Shown: positions 7,780-16,485, numbered from the stretch's first letter. The stretch: 64,000 nucleotides of DNA from an uncultured Bacteroidales bacterium (GCA_902776455.1 CACYQI010000007.1:17768-81767); one strand, 5' to 3'. The notes: generated by a model from the letters alone, not told the origin. Program-made: numbers and translations.

Positions 7780-8892
7780 ATGAACCTCTTTCGCGACTTA
7801 AAGCAAAAGTACACCGCTGACACCCTCTCGGCTCGCGAGGCTCAGCGACAGGCTGAGTTCATTGCCTGGGGGCCTATCGTCTTCCAAGCTTCGCGCCTGA
7901 TGCTCAAGTTCGGCATCCTCGACCTTCTGCGCGACAGCGACAACGGGCTTACGGTAACTGAGGTTGCCGAGAAGGTCGGACTCTCGGAGTATGCCGTCAA
8001 GTGTCTGCTCGAGGCGTCGCTCAGCATCGGCACGGTGCTCATCAACACAGAAACCGACCGCTACTCCATCTCCAAGACGGGATGGTTCCTCTTGAACGAT
8101 GCCGCAACGAAGGCGAACATTGACTTCGTACACGATGTCAACTACGTGGGTCTGTTCCGCCTCGAGGAAGCCATCAAGGAGGGAAAGCCTGCCGGACTGA
8201 AACACTTCGGCGACTGGCCGACCATCTACGAGGGGTTGTCCTCTCTGCCCCCTGATGTGCAAAGGAGTTGGTTCGCCTTCGACCACTTCTACAGCGATTC
8301 CTCTTTCCCCGAGGCCTTGCAGATAGTCTTCGGCGAACACTTTGTCCGCACGCTCTACGACGTGGGAGGCAACACGGGCCGATGGGCACTCCGATGTGTC
8401 AGCTACGACGAGAAGGCTGAAGTAACCATTCTCGACCTTCCCGGTCAAATCAAGATGATGCAGGAGAACATCTCGGGAAAGCCCGGAGCAGAGCGCATCA
8501 AAGGCTACCCTATCGACTTGCTCGACAGGTCGGCCGCCTTCCCTCAGCACAAAGGCGAACTCGATGCCATCTGGATGTCGCAGTTCCTCGACTGCTTCAG
8601 CGAAGAGGAGATTGTCAGCATTCTCTCCAGGGCAAGGGAGGTGATGACGGACGGCACGCGCCTCTTCATCATGGAAACCTTCTGGGACCGCCAGCGCTTC
8701 GAGCCTGCTGCCTTCTGCCTGACCATGACCAGCCTCTACTTCACGGCATTGGCCAACGGCAACAGCAAGATGTATCATTCCGACGACATGCGACGTCTCG
8801 TCCGTGAGGCGGGACTGGAGATAGAGAGCATACACGACGGACTAGGACAAGGGCACAGCATCATGGTGTGCAAAAGGGCCGAAAAACTCTAA
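7780..8892 (+). CDS. SAM-dependent class I methyltransferase (O-methyltransferase type) of the polyene-like cassette
   Basis: A 370-residue methyltransferase built like plant/bacterial small-molecule O-methyltransferases: an N-terminal winged-helix dimerisation domain (about residues 35-110, FGILDLLRDSDNGLTVTEVA) and a Rossmann domain with the SAM-binding loop DVGGNTG at 194-200 and the acidic strand end DLPGQ at 219-223. The substrate is unknown; methyltransferases of this kind sit in Bacteroidetes aryl-polyene/flexirubin loci, where they methylate the aryl head. It is the first gene of a five-gene same-strand run, and its last codons overlap or abut the following acyltransferase. Confidence 0.85.
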   Translation: MNLFRDLKQKYTADTLSAREAQRQAEFIAWGPIVFQASRLMLKFGILDLLRDSDNGLTVTEVAEKVGLSEYAVKCLLEASLSIGTVLINTETDRYSISKTGWFLLNDAATKANIDFVHDVNYVGLFRLEEAIKEGKPAGLKHFGDWPTIYEGLSSLPPDVQRSWFAFDHFYSDSSFPEALQIVFGEHFVRTLYDVGGNTGRWALRCVSYDEKAEVTILDLPGQIKMMQENISGKPGAERIKGYPIDLLDRSAAFPQHKGELDAIWMSQFLDCFSEEEIVSILSRAREVMTDGTRLFIMETFWDRQRFEPAAFCLTMTSLYFTALANGNSKMYHSDDMRRLVREAGLEIESIHDGLGQGHSIMVCKRAEKL

Positions 8893-8903
8893 GCTACAGA
8901 GAG

Positions 8904-9809
8904 ATGGCAGAACGAGAGTGGGCAGGAACGACATACGGCAACGAGTGGATGCACAAGTGGCTCATCCGCATGCTTCGGTACATCGACATACGGGTGCTGT
9001 ACGTCTTCGCGGCTATCTTCATCATTCCCGTCTGCCTGCTGCTGAACCCAAGCCGTGGCATTGCCTATCGCTATTTCCGCCATCGCATCGGGTTCGGACG
9101 GATGAAATCGGCCTGGATGACATACGTCAACCACTGCCTCTTCAGCCAAGTCGTCATCGACAAGTTCGCCATGTTCGCAGGAAAGAAGTTCAACGTGGAG
9201 ATAGAGAACAACGAGAGCTTCCTTGAGCTGGCGAGGCAGAAGGAAGGCTTCGTGCAGCTGAGCGCACATGTCGGCAACTACGAAATAGCGGGCTACACGC
9301 TCGAATGCAAGGAGAAACGGCTCAACGCACTCGTCTTTGGGGGCGAGAAGGCAAGCGTTATGCTCAATCGCAACACGCTCTTCAGCAGCAGAGGCATCAG
9401 GATGATAGCCGCCGGAACAGACATGAGCTACCTCTTCGAGCTGGACAAAGCGCTGACAGACGGCGAGATAGTCTGCATGTCGGCCGACCGCATCCTCCGT
9501 TCACCCAAGCACATCGAGTGCGACTTCCTCGGAGCAAAAGCAAACTTCCCGCTCGGCCCCTTCTCCCTCGCCACCATGCACGGCCTCAATGTGCTGGCAA
9601 TGAACGTGATGAAGACAGCAATGCGGAGCTACAAGATCTACGTCACTCCCCTGCCCTACGACAAGTCAGCCCCGCGGAAGGAACAGATAAATCAGCTCTC
9701 CAAAGCCTATGTCGCCGAGCTTGAGAAGCAGGTGCGCAGGTATCCGGCACAATGGTACAACTACTTTGAGTTCTGGAACACCACCCCGACACACGCTCCC
9801 GAGAAGTGA
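8904..9809 (+). CDS. Lysophospholipid/lipid A-type acyltransferase (HtrB/LpxL-like)
   Basis: An inner-membrane acyltransferase of the LpxL superfamily. A membrane helix (IRVLYVFAAIFIIPVCLLL) is near the N-terminus, the catalytic H-x4-E motif is HVGNYE (His about 122), and FGGEKASVM and the MSADR block follow. I take the ATG at 8904 (MAEREWAG); a GTG at 8868 inside the methyltransferase would add 12 residues. In aryl-polyene loci such an enzyme moves the finished polyene from its carrier protein onto a membrane lipid, which is the likely role here given the neighbouring ketosynthases and ACP. Confidence 0.83.
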   Translation: MAEREWAGTTYGNEWMHKWLIRMLRYIDIRVLYVFAAIFIIPVCLLLNPSRGIAYRYFRHRIGFGRMKSAWMTYVNHCLFSQVVIDKFAMFAGKKFNVEIENNESFLELARQKEGFVQLSAHVGNYEIAGYTLECKEKRLNALVFGGEKASVMLNRNTLFSSRGIRMIAAGTDMSYLFELDKALTDGEIVCMSADRILRSPKHIECDFLGAKANFPLGPFSLATMHGLNVLAMNVMKTAMRSYKIYVTPLPYDKSAPRKEQINQLSKAYVAELEKQVRRYPAQWYNYFEFWNTTPTHAPEK

Positions 9810-9915
9810 ACAACAAAGAATAGTGAACTTGCTAACGCCCTGTAAACAGATAAATTATGAATTCGAACATCAATCACTCATTGTGTACATTGCCCATTAG
9901 TACATTCCGAAAATT

Positions 9916-11598
9916 ATGATAAGCGTACTGTCCACCAACATCACCTCGCCTCTGGGCCTCACCACAGAGCAGAACTATCAGGCTGTCTTTTCGGGGAGCA
10001 CAGCCTTGAGGCGCTATGAGGGTATGTGGGGACTGCCAGAGCCGTTTGCCGCCTCGCTGTTCAGCGACGAGCAGAAGGCAGCACTCGCATTGGATGGATA
10101 TACGTTCTTCGAAGCACTTGCCATACGTTCCGTTCGCGAAGCCCTCTCGCATCTGCGGCTCGATGTCACGTCCGAGAGAGTTGTCTTCATACTGAGCACC
10201 ACGAAAGGCAACGTGGAAGAGATAAACACCCCTCGCTACTATCCGTCGGAATCGGCAAGCATCATCGCAAGAAACATCGGGCTGACCACAACGCCCATCG
10301 TGGTTTGCAACGCCTGCGTCTCGGGCCTTTCAGCACAACTCCTTGCCGACCATCTGCTTACGGCCAACCTCTACGACTACGCCATCGTGGTAGGAGCAGA
10401 GGTGCAAAGCAAGTTCATTGTGGCTGGTTTCCAGTCCCTTAAGGCCATATCGGAAGAGCCTTGCCGCCCATTCGACATGGAACGTAACGGCCTCAATCCA
10501 GGCGAAGCGGCTGCCACGATTGTCTTCGGCAAGCCTTCTCCAAGGCTCGGTGACGTTAGAGAGGGTCTCTATTGGAACCTCGTGGACGGAGCAGCTTGCA
10601 ACGACGCCTGCCATCTCGTCTCGCCATCGCCGCAAGGCGTGGGTCTGACCGCTGCCATCGAGACTGCGATGAAAGGTCGCGACAAGAAGCAACTCGCTAC
10701 GATTTGCGCTCACGGAACAGCCACGCTCTACAACGATCAAATGGAGTCGAAAGCCATTGAGAAGGCCCATCTGTCGGACATCCCCCTGTCTGCGCTCAAA
10801 GGCTACTACGGGCATACGATGGGGGCGGCAGGCGTGCTCGAAACCATCCTGTCCATGCGAGCCACAGACGACGGCATCGTGCTTGCCACAAAGGGTTTTA
10901 TGGAACCGGGTGTCAGCGGAAAAGTCAGCATCAATGGCGAGCCGCGACCCATCGATAAGACCGCCTTCTTGAAGGTTATGTCGGGTTTTGGCGGCTGCAA
11001 CGTAACGGCACTCTATGAAAGAGGGGCAGGAAGCATGGAGCAAGGGGCAGGAAGCATGGAGCAAGGAGCCAGAGGAAAAGTGAAGCTCGAAAAGGTGCAG
11101 ACCGTCAGATTCTCTTCTGCGGAAGGGACTTCTCCCTCCGACATCTACAAGCAGGAAATAGGGAACTATCCTAAGTTCTACAAGATGGACATCCTTTCGC
11201 GACTGGCTTTCGTGGCAGCAGAAAAGGTCCTCTCCAACTCTCCCCTGAAGGACGAAGACAAGAAGCCTGCCCTCATCCTCTTCAACCACTCGTCCTCGAT
11301 AGAAAGCGACCGCCGTTTCCTCGACACAATCAGCCGTGCCGAAGACTTCTTCCCCAGCCCTTCCGCCTTCGTTTACACCTTGCCCAACATCGCAGCTGGC
11401 GAGATAGCCATCCGACATCAGCTTCTCGGCGAGACCTCCTTCTACATCCTTCCCGAGAAAGACGAAACGTTGATGCAGCAGATACTCGAAGCCACTCTGG
11501 GCGGCACGGAAGCCCGAAGCGTCGTCAGCGGCTGGGTAGATGCCGAAAGCAACACAAGCTACGAGTGCGAACTGACAATATATTCTGTTAAAGTATAA
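9916..11598 (+). CDS. Beta-ketoacyl-ACP synthase with a C-terminal KS-like extension
   Basis: Residues 1-365 form a thiolase-fold ketosynthase with the full Cys-His-His set: C134 in VVCNACVSG, H266 in CAHGTATLYND and H300 in YYGHTMGAAG. Residues about 390-560 form a second domain (FNHSSSIESDRRFLD...SPSAFVYTLPNIAAGEIAIRH) of the type found in Bacteroidetes aryl-polyene KS proteins, which lacks a recognisable active-site Cys. Between the domains two perfect 21-base direct repeats (11022-11042 and 11043-11063) encode RGAGSMEQ-type heptads. Expected role: chain extension of an acyl chain on the ACP encoded next. Confidence 0.85.
   Translation: MISVLSTNITSPLGLTTEQNYQAVFSGSTALRRYEGMWGLPEPFAASLFSDEQKAALALDGYTFFEALAIRSVREALSHLRLDVTSERVVFILSTTKGNVEEINTPRYYPSESASIIARNIGLTTTPIVVCNACVSGLSAQLLADHLLTANLYDYAIVVGAEVQSKFIVAGFQSLKAISEEPCRPFDMERNGLNPGEAAATIVFGKPSPRLGDVREGLYWNLVDGAACNDACHLVSPSPQGVGLTAAIETAMKGRDKKQLATICAHGTATLYNDQMESKAIEKAHLSDIPLSALKGYYGHTMGAAGVLETILSMRATDDGIVLATKGFMEPGVSGKVSINGEPRPIDKTAFLKVMSGFGGCNVTALYERGAGSMEQGAGSMEQGARGKVKLEKVQTVRFSSAEGTSPSDIYKQEIGNYPKFYKMDILSRLAFVAAEKVLSNSPLKDEDKKPALILFNHSSSIESDRRFLDTISRAEDFFPSPSAFVYTLPNIAAGEIAIRHQLLGETSFYILPEKDETLMQQILEATLGGTEARSVVSGWVDAESNTSYECELTIYSVKV
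11022..11063 (+). repeat. In-frame 21-bp direct repeat inside the ketosynthase
   Basis: Two identical 21-base units, plus a degenerate third start, lie exactly at the joint of the two domains. Since 21 is divisible by three, gain or loss of a unit would keep the frame. Confidence 0.9.
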
Positions 11599-11669
11599 TG
11601 GCTAAAGATTAAAGGTTAAAGTAATGGTTAAAGTAATTCTTAATACACATATTATAAATATATACTAAG

Positions 11670-11930
11670 ATGGAACAACTTATTAACGACTTGAAACAAC
11701 AGATTAAGGAAGTCCTCAACCTGGAGGAGCTTTCTCTTGAAGACTTCGATGCTGATGCGCCTCTCTTTGCCGATGAAGGCATCGGCCTCGACTCCATCGA
11801 TGTGCTCGAAATCATCGTGCTCTTGGAGAAACAGTATGGCATTCGTCTCGCCAACCCGAAAGAAGGCAAAGCCATCTTCAAGAGCGTGCGTACAATAGCC
11901 GAATACGTGCAGGCAAACAGGAAGAAGTAA
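11670..11930 (+). CDS. Acyl carrier protein
   Basis: An 86-residue carrier protein with the phosphopantetheine attachment site GLDSIDVLEI (Ser 42) and the usual acidic four-helix pattern. The C-terminus (ANRKK) is more basic than in fatty-acid AcpP, which suits a dedicated secondary-pathway ACP. It lies between the two ketosynthase genes and should carry the growing chain for both. Confidence 0.92.
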   Translation: MEQLINDLKQQIKEVLNLEELSLEDFDADAPLFADEGIGLDSIDVLEIIVLLEKQYGIRLANPKEGKAIFKSVRTIAEYVQANRKK

Positions 11931-11944
11931 AGAGTTAAGAGTTG

Positions 11945-12040
11945 AAAAGCCCCCCTCTGACTCCCTCTTAAAGGGGAGGACTCCCTCCCTTTAAGGGAGG
12001 ATTGAGGAGAGTCTGAGAGTTGAAGTTGAAAGTTGAGAGT
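11945..12040. repeat. GC-rich palindromic repeat plus 'agttgaaag' runs
   Basis: Between the ACP and the second ketosynthase lie CTCCCTCTTAAAGGGGAGGA- and CTCCCTCCCTTTAAGGGAGG-type hairpins (about 11958-12002), flanked by AGTTGAAAG/GAGAGT runs. The same family recurs at 13313-13432, 14125-14185, 16270-16330, 18264-18385, 34478-34570, 35108-35195, 44155-44370, 46262-46310, 49600-49630 and 53535-53655. Confidence 0.8.
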
Positions 12041-12052
12041 GAACCAAATAAA

Positions 12053-13969
12053 ATGGCAAACGTAATAGTAGCAGGTTACGGCATTATCTGCGCCATTGGC
12101 AACGATGCCTCGGCTGTCCTGAAGTCCCTCAAAGAAGGGCAAACAGGGATTGGCCCAATGCGTTATCTCCAGTCGAGCCACAAGGAGTTGCCCGTTGGCG
12201 AAGTGAAACTCTCCAACGAAGAGATGAAGCAGATGCTTGGCTTGGACAAAGAAGCCATCATCAGCCGAACCGCTTTGATGGGAGCCATTGCTATCCGCCA
12301 AGCCTTAGAGCATGCCCAGCTGACACTAAAAGGCAAGCGCGTTGTCGTCATTTCCGGCACGACCGTAGGCGGAATGGATATGACGGAGCGTTACTTCAAA
12401 GGTCCTTCTGCAGAGCTGGAAGAAGCTCTCAGGAAGCACGACTGCGGCAGCTCCACGCGGCAGATGGCCAACCTTGCCGGACTTGTAGATGCCGAGGTGT
12501 GTACCGTCTCCACAGCCTGCTCGTCTGCCGTCAACGCCATCATCCTCGGCTCGGAAATGCTGAAAAGGGGCGAAGCAGACATCGTCATAGCAGGCGGCAC
12601 GGAAGCCCTGAGCATGTTCCACCTCAACGGGTTCAACTCGCTGATGATTCTCGACAAAGCCCAATGCCGACCATTCGACAAGACGCGTACTGGCCTGAAC
12701 TTGGGCGAAGGAGCTGCTTTCCTTGTGCTTACACACACTTTAGTGAAGAGTAAAGAGTTAAGAGTGAAGAATAATAGTAACAACTTAGAGCGCAAAAGTA
12801 GTTCTAATCCTTCACTCTTCACTCTTCACTCTTCTGTTTACATCCGCGGCTATGCCAACCGTTGCGATGCCTTCCACCAGACTGCTTCATCCGAAAACGG
12901 CGAGGGAGCCTTCCTTGCCATGACCGATGCCTTGAAGATGGCTGGGCTGAGACCTGAAGACATCAGCTACATCAATGCCCACGGCACGGGTACTCCCAAC
13001 AACGATGCCAGCGAAAGCGAAGCCATCCGACGAGTCTTCGCCGACAACATCCCGCCCGTCTCCAGCACGAAAGGCTTCACAGGCCACACCACCTCGGCTT
13101 CCGGCGCAATAGAAACCGTCATATGTATCCTTGCTCTTCAAAACAACTTCCTGCCTGCAAACCTCGGCTGGAAGGAACAAGACGAAGCGTGCATCACTCC
13201 CCTTGGAAATGAAGAATTAAGAATGAAGAATGAAGAATTTGCTACCGCGCGTAACATTCTTTGCAATTCCTTCGGATTTGGAGGGAACGATTCGGCAGTT
13301 GTGATAGGTAAAAGCTCCCTCCCCGACTTTTCGAGCAAGGAGCAGCCTCTCCTAAAACGCAGGGGGCAGGAAGCCTTTTCCCCTTCCCTAAACTTAAAGT
13401 CCTTCCCTTCAGGGGAGGATTTAGGAGAGGCTACCACCTGCGTCTTGGGAGAAGCCGTAATAGATGATGTTGAGCAACTAGGTGAGCTTCGCGAGTTTGT
13501 CACAGCAGGCGAAGCCCGACGGATGGGCAAGCTGATGAAGGCAGCCACCATCACCTCCATGAGAGCGTTGCGGCAGGCAGGCGTGGAACGCCCCGATGCC
13601 ATCATCACAGCCACCGCCTACGGAATGCTCGAGACGAGCGAACGCTTCCTCACAGACATGGTGGAGAACGGCGAAGAGATGCTCAGCCCTACCCTCTTCA
13701 TGCAGAGCACACACAACACCATCGGCTCAGCCCTCGCCATACGGCTCAAGTGCCACGGCTACAACATCACTTATTCGCAAGGCGCAGACTCGTTCCGTTG
13801 GGCACTTCGCGACGCCAAGCGCCTAATAGAAACGGGCAAGGCAAAGACTGTCCTTGTGGGTCAGCACGACGAAGCAACGCCTATGATGCAGCACTTCTGC
13901 CGCCTAATGGGTTGTCCCGTCCCGCCGATGCTCTACTCCCGCAGCATCGTGCTGAGCCGCAAGACCTGA
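12053..13969 (+). CDS. Beta-ketoacyl-ACP synthase fused to a C-terminal KS N-terminal-like domain through repeat-derived linkers
   Basis: The 638-residue product begins with a complete ketosynthase: C156 (STACSS), H310 (INAHGTGTPNND) and H345 (GFTGHTTSASG), ending at the usual KS terminus GFGGNDSAVVIGK (residue 420). From about 461 a second domain follows (GEARRMGKLMKAATITSMRAL ... STHNTIGSALAIRLKC) that in related loci is a separate KS-like protein without an active-site Cys, possibly a chain-length partner. Three stretches (residues about 231-261, 385-397 and 421-460) read as low-complexity sequence and match, base for base in character, the local intergenic repeats. The start is the ATG at 12053 (MANVIVAGYG). 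Confidence 0.85.
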   Translation: MANVIVAGYGIICAIGNDASAVLKSLKEGQTGIGPMRYLQSSHKELPVGEVKLSNEEMKQMLGLDKEAIISRTALMGAIAIRQALEHAQLTLKGKRVVVISGTTVGGMDMTERYFKGPSAELEEALRKHDCGSSTRQMANLAGLVDAEVCTVSTACSSAVNAIILGSEMLKRGEADIVIAGGTEALSMFHLNGFNSLMILDKAQCRPFDKTRTGLNLGEGAAFLVLTHTLVKSKELRVKNNSNNLERKSSSNPSLFTLHSSVYIRGYANRCDAFHQTASSENGEGAFLAMTDALKMAGLRPEDISYINAHGTGTPNNDASESEAIRRVFADNIPPVSSTKGFTGHTTSASGAIETVICILALQNNFLPANLGWKEQDEACITPLGNEELRMKNEEFATARNILCNSFGFGGNDSAVVIGKSSLPDFSSKEQPLLKRRGQEAFSPSLNLKSFPSGEDLGEATTCVLGEAVIDDVEQLGELREFVTAGEARRMGKLMKAATITSMRALRQAGVERPDAIITATAYGMLETSERFLTDMVENGEEMLSPTLFMQSTHNTIGSALAIRLKCHGYNITYSQGADSFRWALRDAKRLIETGKAKTVLVGQHDEATPMMQHFCRLMGCPVPPMLYSRSIVLSRKT

Positions 13970-14195
13970 ATCAATTCATAATTCTTAATTCATAATTCAT
14001 AATTATTGGCGTCCGGGGAAAGCATTTCATCTTCTATATAGGCTCTTATCCATCGGTATTTCTGACGAAAAGCTGCTTGCGTCCCGGGGGAGGAAATGTA
14101 GCACGTGGCTTCCGGACACACAGAAACCCTCTCTAACTCCTCTTTAGGGTTGAGGAACAACCCCTTGCTCCAAAAGGAAGCAAGCTTCCGAAAAG

Positions 14196-15329
14196 TTAAA
14201 GGAACTTCACCTTCGAGGCGTCGCGAGGCTTGGCGTCAGGGGCTTCGTCGGGATAACCAATGGCTATGACGTAGAGCAACTTATAGCCCTCGGGGATGTC
14301 GAGACGGTCGAGGAAGAACTTCGCCTTCTCGTTTGAGAGCAGGAAGCGGACGGGACCTGTCTGTATGCATGTGCCGAGACCTATCGACTCGGCTGCCAAC
14401 ATCATGTTCTGGCCCAAGAGACCAGCATCGAGGTCGAAGCCTCCGTCCTTCGGAGCGCAGACGCAGATGAGGTTGGGAGCACCCCGGAACATGTTTTTGA
14501 AGTTCTTGTCTTGCTGCACCATATCGGGGTTCGCCTGCTTATAGACCTCGCTCACGTCGCTGAGGAGCTTCTGGTCTTCTATCACTCTGACGGCCCAATA
14601 CTGCCAGTTTCTCGCGCTCGGAGCGTTGATGCCGGCGCGGACAATCACTTCCAGCTTCTCGCGCTCAACGGGGCGGTCGAGGTACTTACGGACGGAGCGT
14701 CGGGCCATGATGTTGCTGAGCACGGGATTCAGTTCCATGCGAATATCCGCCTCTATGTCAGAGATTTTGTCCATAGGCTCATAGCGCTTCACCACTCTTC
14801 CGTCGCGGCTGACCAGGAACTTCGTGAAGTTCCATTTGATGTCGGCATTCTTGTCGTAGTCAGCATTCTGCTTGCGGAGCATATCGTCGAGCAGTTTGCC
14901 CATCTTGTCGCCAAGGTCGAAGCCTCCGAACCCCTTCTTAGCCTTCAGGTAAGCATAGAGAGGATGAGTGCCTTCGCCGTTCACCTCGATCTTGTCGAAC
15001 TGCGGAAAGCGGATGTTATAGTTGGCTGTGCAGAACTCACGAATCTCCTTGATGGTGCCCGGAGCCTGCTGTCCGAACTGATTGCAAGGGAAGTCGAGGA
15101 TGACGAGGCCTTCGCCGGAAAGCTTGTCGTAGAGCTGTTCCAGTTCTTTGTATTGAGGCGTAAAGCCGCATCGTGTTGCCGTGTTGACGATGAGCAACAC
15201 CTTGCCCTTGTACTCAGCGAGCGAGACGTCCTGCCCGCCTTCGTTCTTCACCTTGAAATCGTAGATGCTCTGTGCCGATACCGCCAGCACGGCTGTCAAT
15301 GCCAATAGGCAGATAAAGAGTCTTTTCAT
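14196..15329 (-). CDS. Exported glutathione peroxidase-nitroreductase fusion protein
   Basis: Residues 1-19 are a clear signal peptide (cleavage near VSA-QS), so the enzyme acts in the periplasm. Residues 22-195 are a complete thiol-type glutathione peroxidase: C54 in NTATRCGFT, C82 in FPCNQFG, Q88, and the W166-N167 pair in KWNFTKFL. Residues about 205-377 are a nitroreductase-fold flavoprotein (ARRSVRKYLDRPV, INAPSARNWQYW, and a final AIGYPDE). Each domain alone has normal length, and the joint is continuous with no repeat sequence. A likely reading is a peroxide-reducing enzyme joined to an FMN-dependent reductase; whether electrons pass between them is not known. Promoter-like TACCTTTG lies upstream at 15386-15379. 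Confidence 0.88.
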   Translation of the reverse strand: MKRLFICLLALTAVLAVSAQSIYDFKVKNEGGQDVSLAEYKGKVLLIVNTATRCGFTPQYKELEQLYDKLSGEGLVILDFPCNQFGQQAPGTIKEIREFCTANYNIRFPQFDKIEVNGEGTHPLYAYLKAKKGFGGFDLGDKMGKLLDDMLRKQNADYDKNADIKWNFTKFLVSRDGRVVKRYEPMDKISDIEADIRMELNPVLSNIMARRSVRKYLDRPVEREKLEVIVRAGINAPSARNWQYWAVRVIEDQKLLSDVSEVYKQANPDMVQQDKNFKNMFRGAPNLICVCAPKDGGFDLDAGLLGQNMMLAAESIGLGTCIQTGPVRFLLSNEKAKFFLDRLDIPEGYKLLYVIAIGYPDEAPDAKPRDASKVKFL

Positions 15330-15378
15330 AGTCTTTTACCTTTATACAATTAGTCTAACAGAGGAATAAACTCGGCGA

Positions 15379-15386
15379 CAAAGGTA
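15379..15386 (-). promoter_or_regulatory. TACCTTTG promoter box of the peroxidase-nitroreductase gene
   Basis: Minus-strand TACCTTTG matches TAnnTTTG and lies 50 bases before the ATG. Confidence 0.5.
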
Positions 15387-15447
15387 CGAAGAACTGCGCG
15401 AACTACCAAATTTATTTCAGTTTATCTGTTGTCCGGTGAAACTTTGT

Positions 15448-15745
15448 CATCTTCTATTTAGGCTCTTATCCATCGGCATTTCTAACGAAAAACAACTTAT
15501 AGAGGCTTAGTAAAAGTCTCGAAGAGACGAAAGAACACAGACGGGGGCGTTAGCCTCCGGTAGGATTGCGACAACAAAACTAAGCCCCGACAGGACGACA
15601 GAGTTCTAAATATGCTGTTTCCAAACAAGTTGGACTTTCTGTCGCCCTTTTAGGGCTTCTCTTCTCCGACATATTTCTTACCGGGGGTTAAAACCCCCGT
15701 CTGTGGTCTCTCGCGCCTTCGGCGCTTATTTAGCTGACAACAATT
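15448..15745 (-). repeat. Nested-palindrome dispersed element, copy 2
   Basis: This is the inverted counterpart of the element at 6991-7275: it has the same order of outer arm (CGAAAGAACACAGACGGGGG at 15527-15546), inner pair (AAGCCCCGACAGGACGACAG and CTGTCGCCCTTTTAGGGCTT) and closing arm with GCGCCTTCGGCGCTTATTTA. The loops differ more than the stems, which suggests the paired structure is what is kept. Confidence 0.85.
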
Positions 15746-15866
15746 ATCTCGTTTTACCTGTTCTCGTAGCAGCATGGACAGGAATCTGCATGGCTGATAC
15801 GCGACGATTCAAAGGCATGGACTAAGGTTGCGAATGCCATCAGCTATGCGCTCGGCAAGCAGATGC

Positions 15867-16210
15867 TTTGTCAAGACTTTTCGCATTCCGACGCGCTCTG
15901 ACGGCATCTTTTTGCTTCTGTGGCACTTTGGTCCACCGAAGACGAGAAATGGGCTTAAATCGAATGGCAGCTGAAAATCAACGGGTTGGGAAGGGGCGTT
16001 TGGCAAGGGCGGGTTAAGAAAGTATAAGGTCGGCATGAAATGCCGACATACAAAACAAAGAATGAAGGGAAAATTGGCTAGTTGAAAGGGGGAAGTTAAC
16101 GTGGAGGAAAAGGCAACACTCCGTGGAGAGTTGGCCGACTTAACGTGGAGCTTCGAAAGACAAGGCGTGCTACGTCGGCCGATTCGGCTCGCTGCGATGC
16201 AAAATCATGT
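15867..16210. repeat. About 300-bp decayed dispersed repeat, copy A
   Basis: The segment 15867-15956 matches the reverse complement of 34972-35061 closely (blocks such as GTGGCACTTTGGTCCACCGA). Weaker similarity continues to about 16210 against 34740-34971, including a CGGCATGaaATGCCGACAT hairpin. No open frame of the expected codon character is present. The rest of 15746-16485 contains another CTCCC/GGGAG hairpin (16270-16330) and nothing else I can support. Confidence 0.7.
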
Positions 16211-16433
16211 CAAGGTTTTTCGCATATATTCCACTCGCCACGAAGGAGAGAAGGCTCCGACAATTCCTCTCTGTAAGGAAAGGGAGAAGTCTCTCCCTTT
16301 AGGGGGAGATTTAGAGGAGGCTGAGGCAATTGGGAAGACTTCAGCTCCCTGAATTCGCAGAACAAATAAGGCTGTTCGTTGAAATTATTGATTAAACTTC
16401 AATCCTTGCACCTTCATCTCAAAACTTTTTTCG

Positions 16434-16441
16434 TAACTTTG
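16434..16441 (+). promoter_or_regulatory. TAACTTTG promoter box of the beta-helix lipoprotein
   Basis: TAACTTTG matches TAnnTTTG and precedes the likely ATG (16486) by 45 bases; no well-spaced -33 TTG is evident. Confidence 0.4.
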
Positions 16442-16485
16442 CAAGCAAAACCCCTATGTTAAATGTAATTCGTACAATGGAATTG

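Noticed and set aside
8868-8903. GTG start for the acyltransferase inside the methyltransferase gene
   Set aside because: The ATG at 8904 gives the usual N-terminus of the family; the 12 extra residues have no counterpart that I know.
15809-16036. Open frame of 75 codons on the minus strand
   Set aside because: It covers the core of the ~300-bp dispersed repeat; the protein has no domain and the other repeat copy does not keep the frame.
16101-16352. Open frame of 83 codons in the gap before the beta-helix lipoprotein
   Set aside because: It runs through the decayed repeat and a GGGAG hairpin, has no start context and no family signal.
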